The notes beneath the pieces are model-generated. The model did no database searches, was not told where the DNA came from, and saw nothing but the letters and a program-made list of their open reading frames with translations. A DNA stretch of 64,000 bases, taken from Ditylenchus dipsaci. Lineage: Eukaryota > Nematoda > Chromadorea > Rhabditida > Anguinidae. Shown in pieces: positions 63,755-64,000 of this stretch. Position 1 is the first letter of the stretch. Every line of letters starts with the position of its first letter. Both the position numbers and the translations under genes were made by a program. The stretch is from the NCBI GenBank assembly GCA_004194705.1, contig SADC01000475.1, positions 1 to 64,000 on the forward strand. Reading direction: 5' to 3'.

Positions 63755-64000
63755 TTTAGGCTGCAGTGCGGACGAGAATCGTGCTTTGAGAGTATGCTGG
63801 AAGATCCGGTAGGTCGTGCATTTGCATCAATGAATCATTTTCATTTATCTTCTCAGGTCTTTGATAATCATAGACATTGTGCCCTTTGGCTCAAATACTG
63901 GTTCTTTCGTGGGGATGGCTACTGATGGAGAACATAAATGTCAACTGTGCTTCCAGATCAAATCGAATGTTGGCATGGACGACGAAATCGAAATCACTCA

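Noticed and set aside
63372..63925. Trp/Asp/Ser repeat proteins
   Set aside because: The frames follow the minisatellite and one crosses the N gap.

Overview
This window is eukaryotic, almost certainly from a non-vertebrate animal. It is AT-rich, its genes are split into many short exons with GT-AG introns (the smallest seen is 51 bp), and no operons or bacterial ribosome-binding sites are visible. An animal origin is suggested by a claudin/PMP22-like tetraspan gene and a White-type ABCG half-transporter. I cannot name the species.

Four host loci can be read by joining exons. (1) A plus-strand gene (about 3368-9697) encodes a mostly disordered protein with a Gln/Tyr-rich tail. (2) A minus-strand ABCG half-transporter (24944 to 14123) has its start, Walker A, signature, Walker B, six-helix domain and stop. 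(3) A small minus-strand claudin/PMP22-like gene lies at 36116-35232. (4) A minus-strand soluble, Osm1/FRD-type fumarate reductase runs from beyond 62236 to its stop at 42063, over more than 20 kb, with one 11.7-kb intron.

Almost everything else is transposon sequence, mostly non-autonomous and nested. I could delimit many elements by matching ends plus target duplications. At least thirteen elements have perfect 8-bp duplications (hAT-type), and two of these carry or enclose decayed hAT transposases. A pogo/Tigger-type family includes one apparently intact autonomous copy (32551-34853) and several short relatives flanked by TA. There are three Tc1/mariner-type elements, two of them about 2.1 kb with passenger ORFs instead of a transposase. 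There is also a Merlin-like fragment, a 202-bp solo LTR with a 5-bp duplication, and a series of long perfect or near-perfect inverted repeats.

Three points stand out. Many hAT-type elements carry subterminal arrays of a short motif that differs between elements. Three otherwise different foldbacks share a conserved core of about 250 bp with a GC-rich, tetraloop-capped hairpin. A related repeat at 38568-38790 shows the empty sites for two insertions found at 32191 and 32551. Several conserved exons in three genes carry single-base, mostly G/C-run, frame breaks, which looks more like consensus error than gene death. A 17-base N gap follows a minisatellite near the right end.
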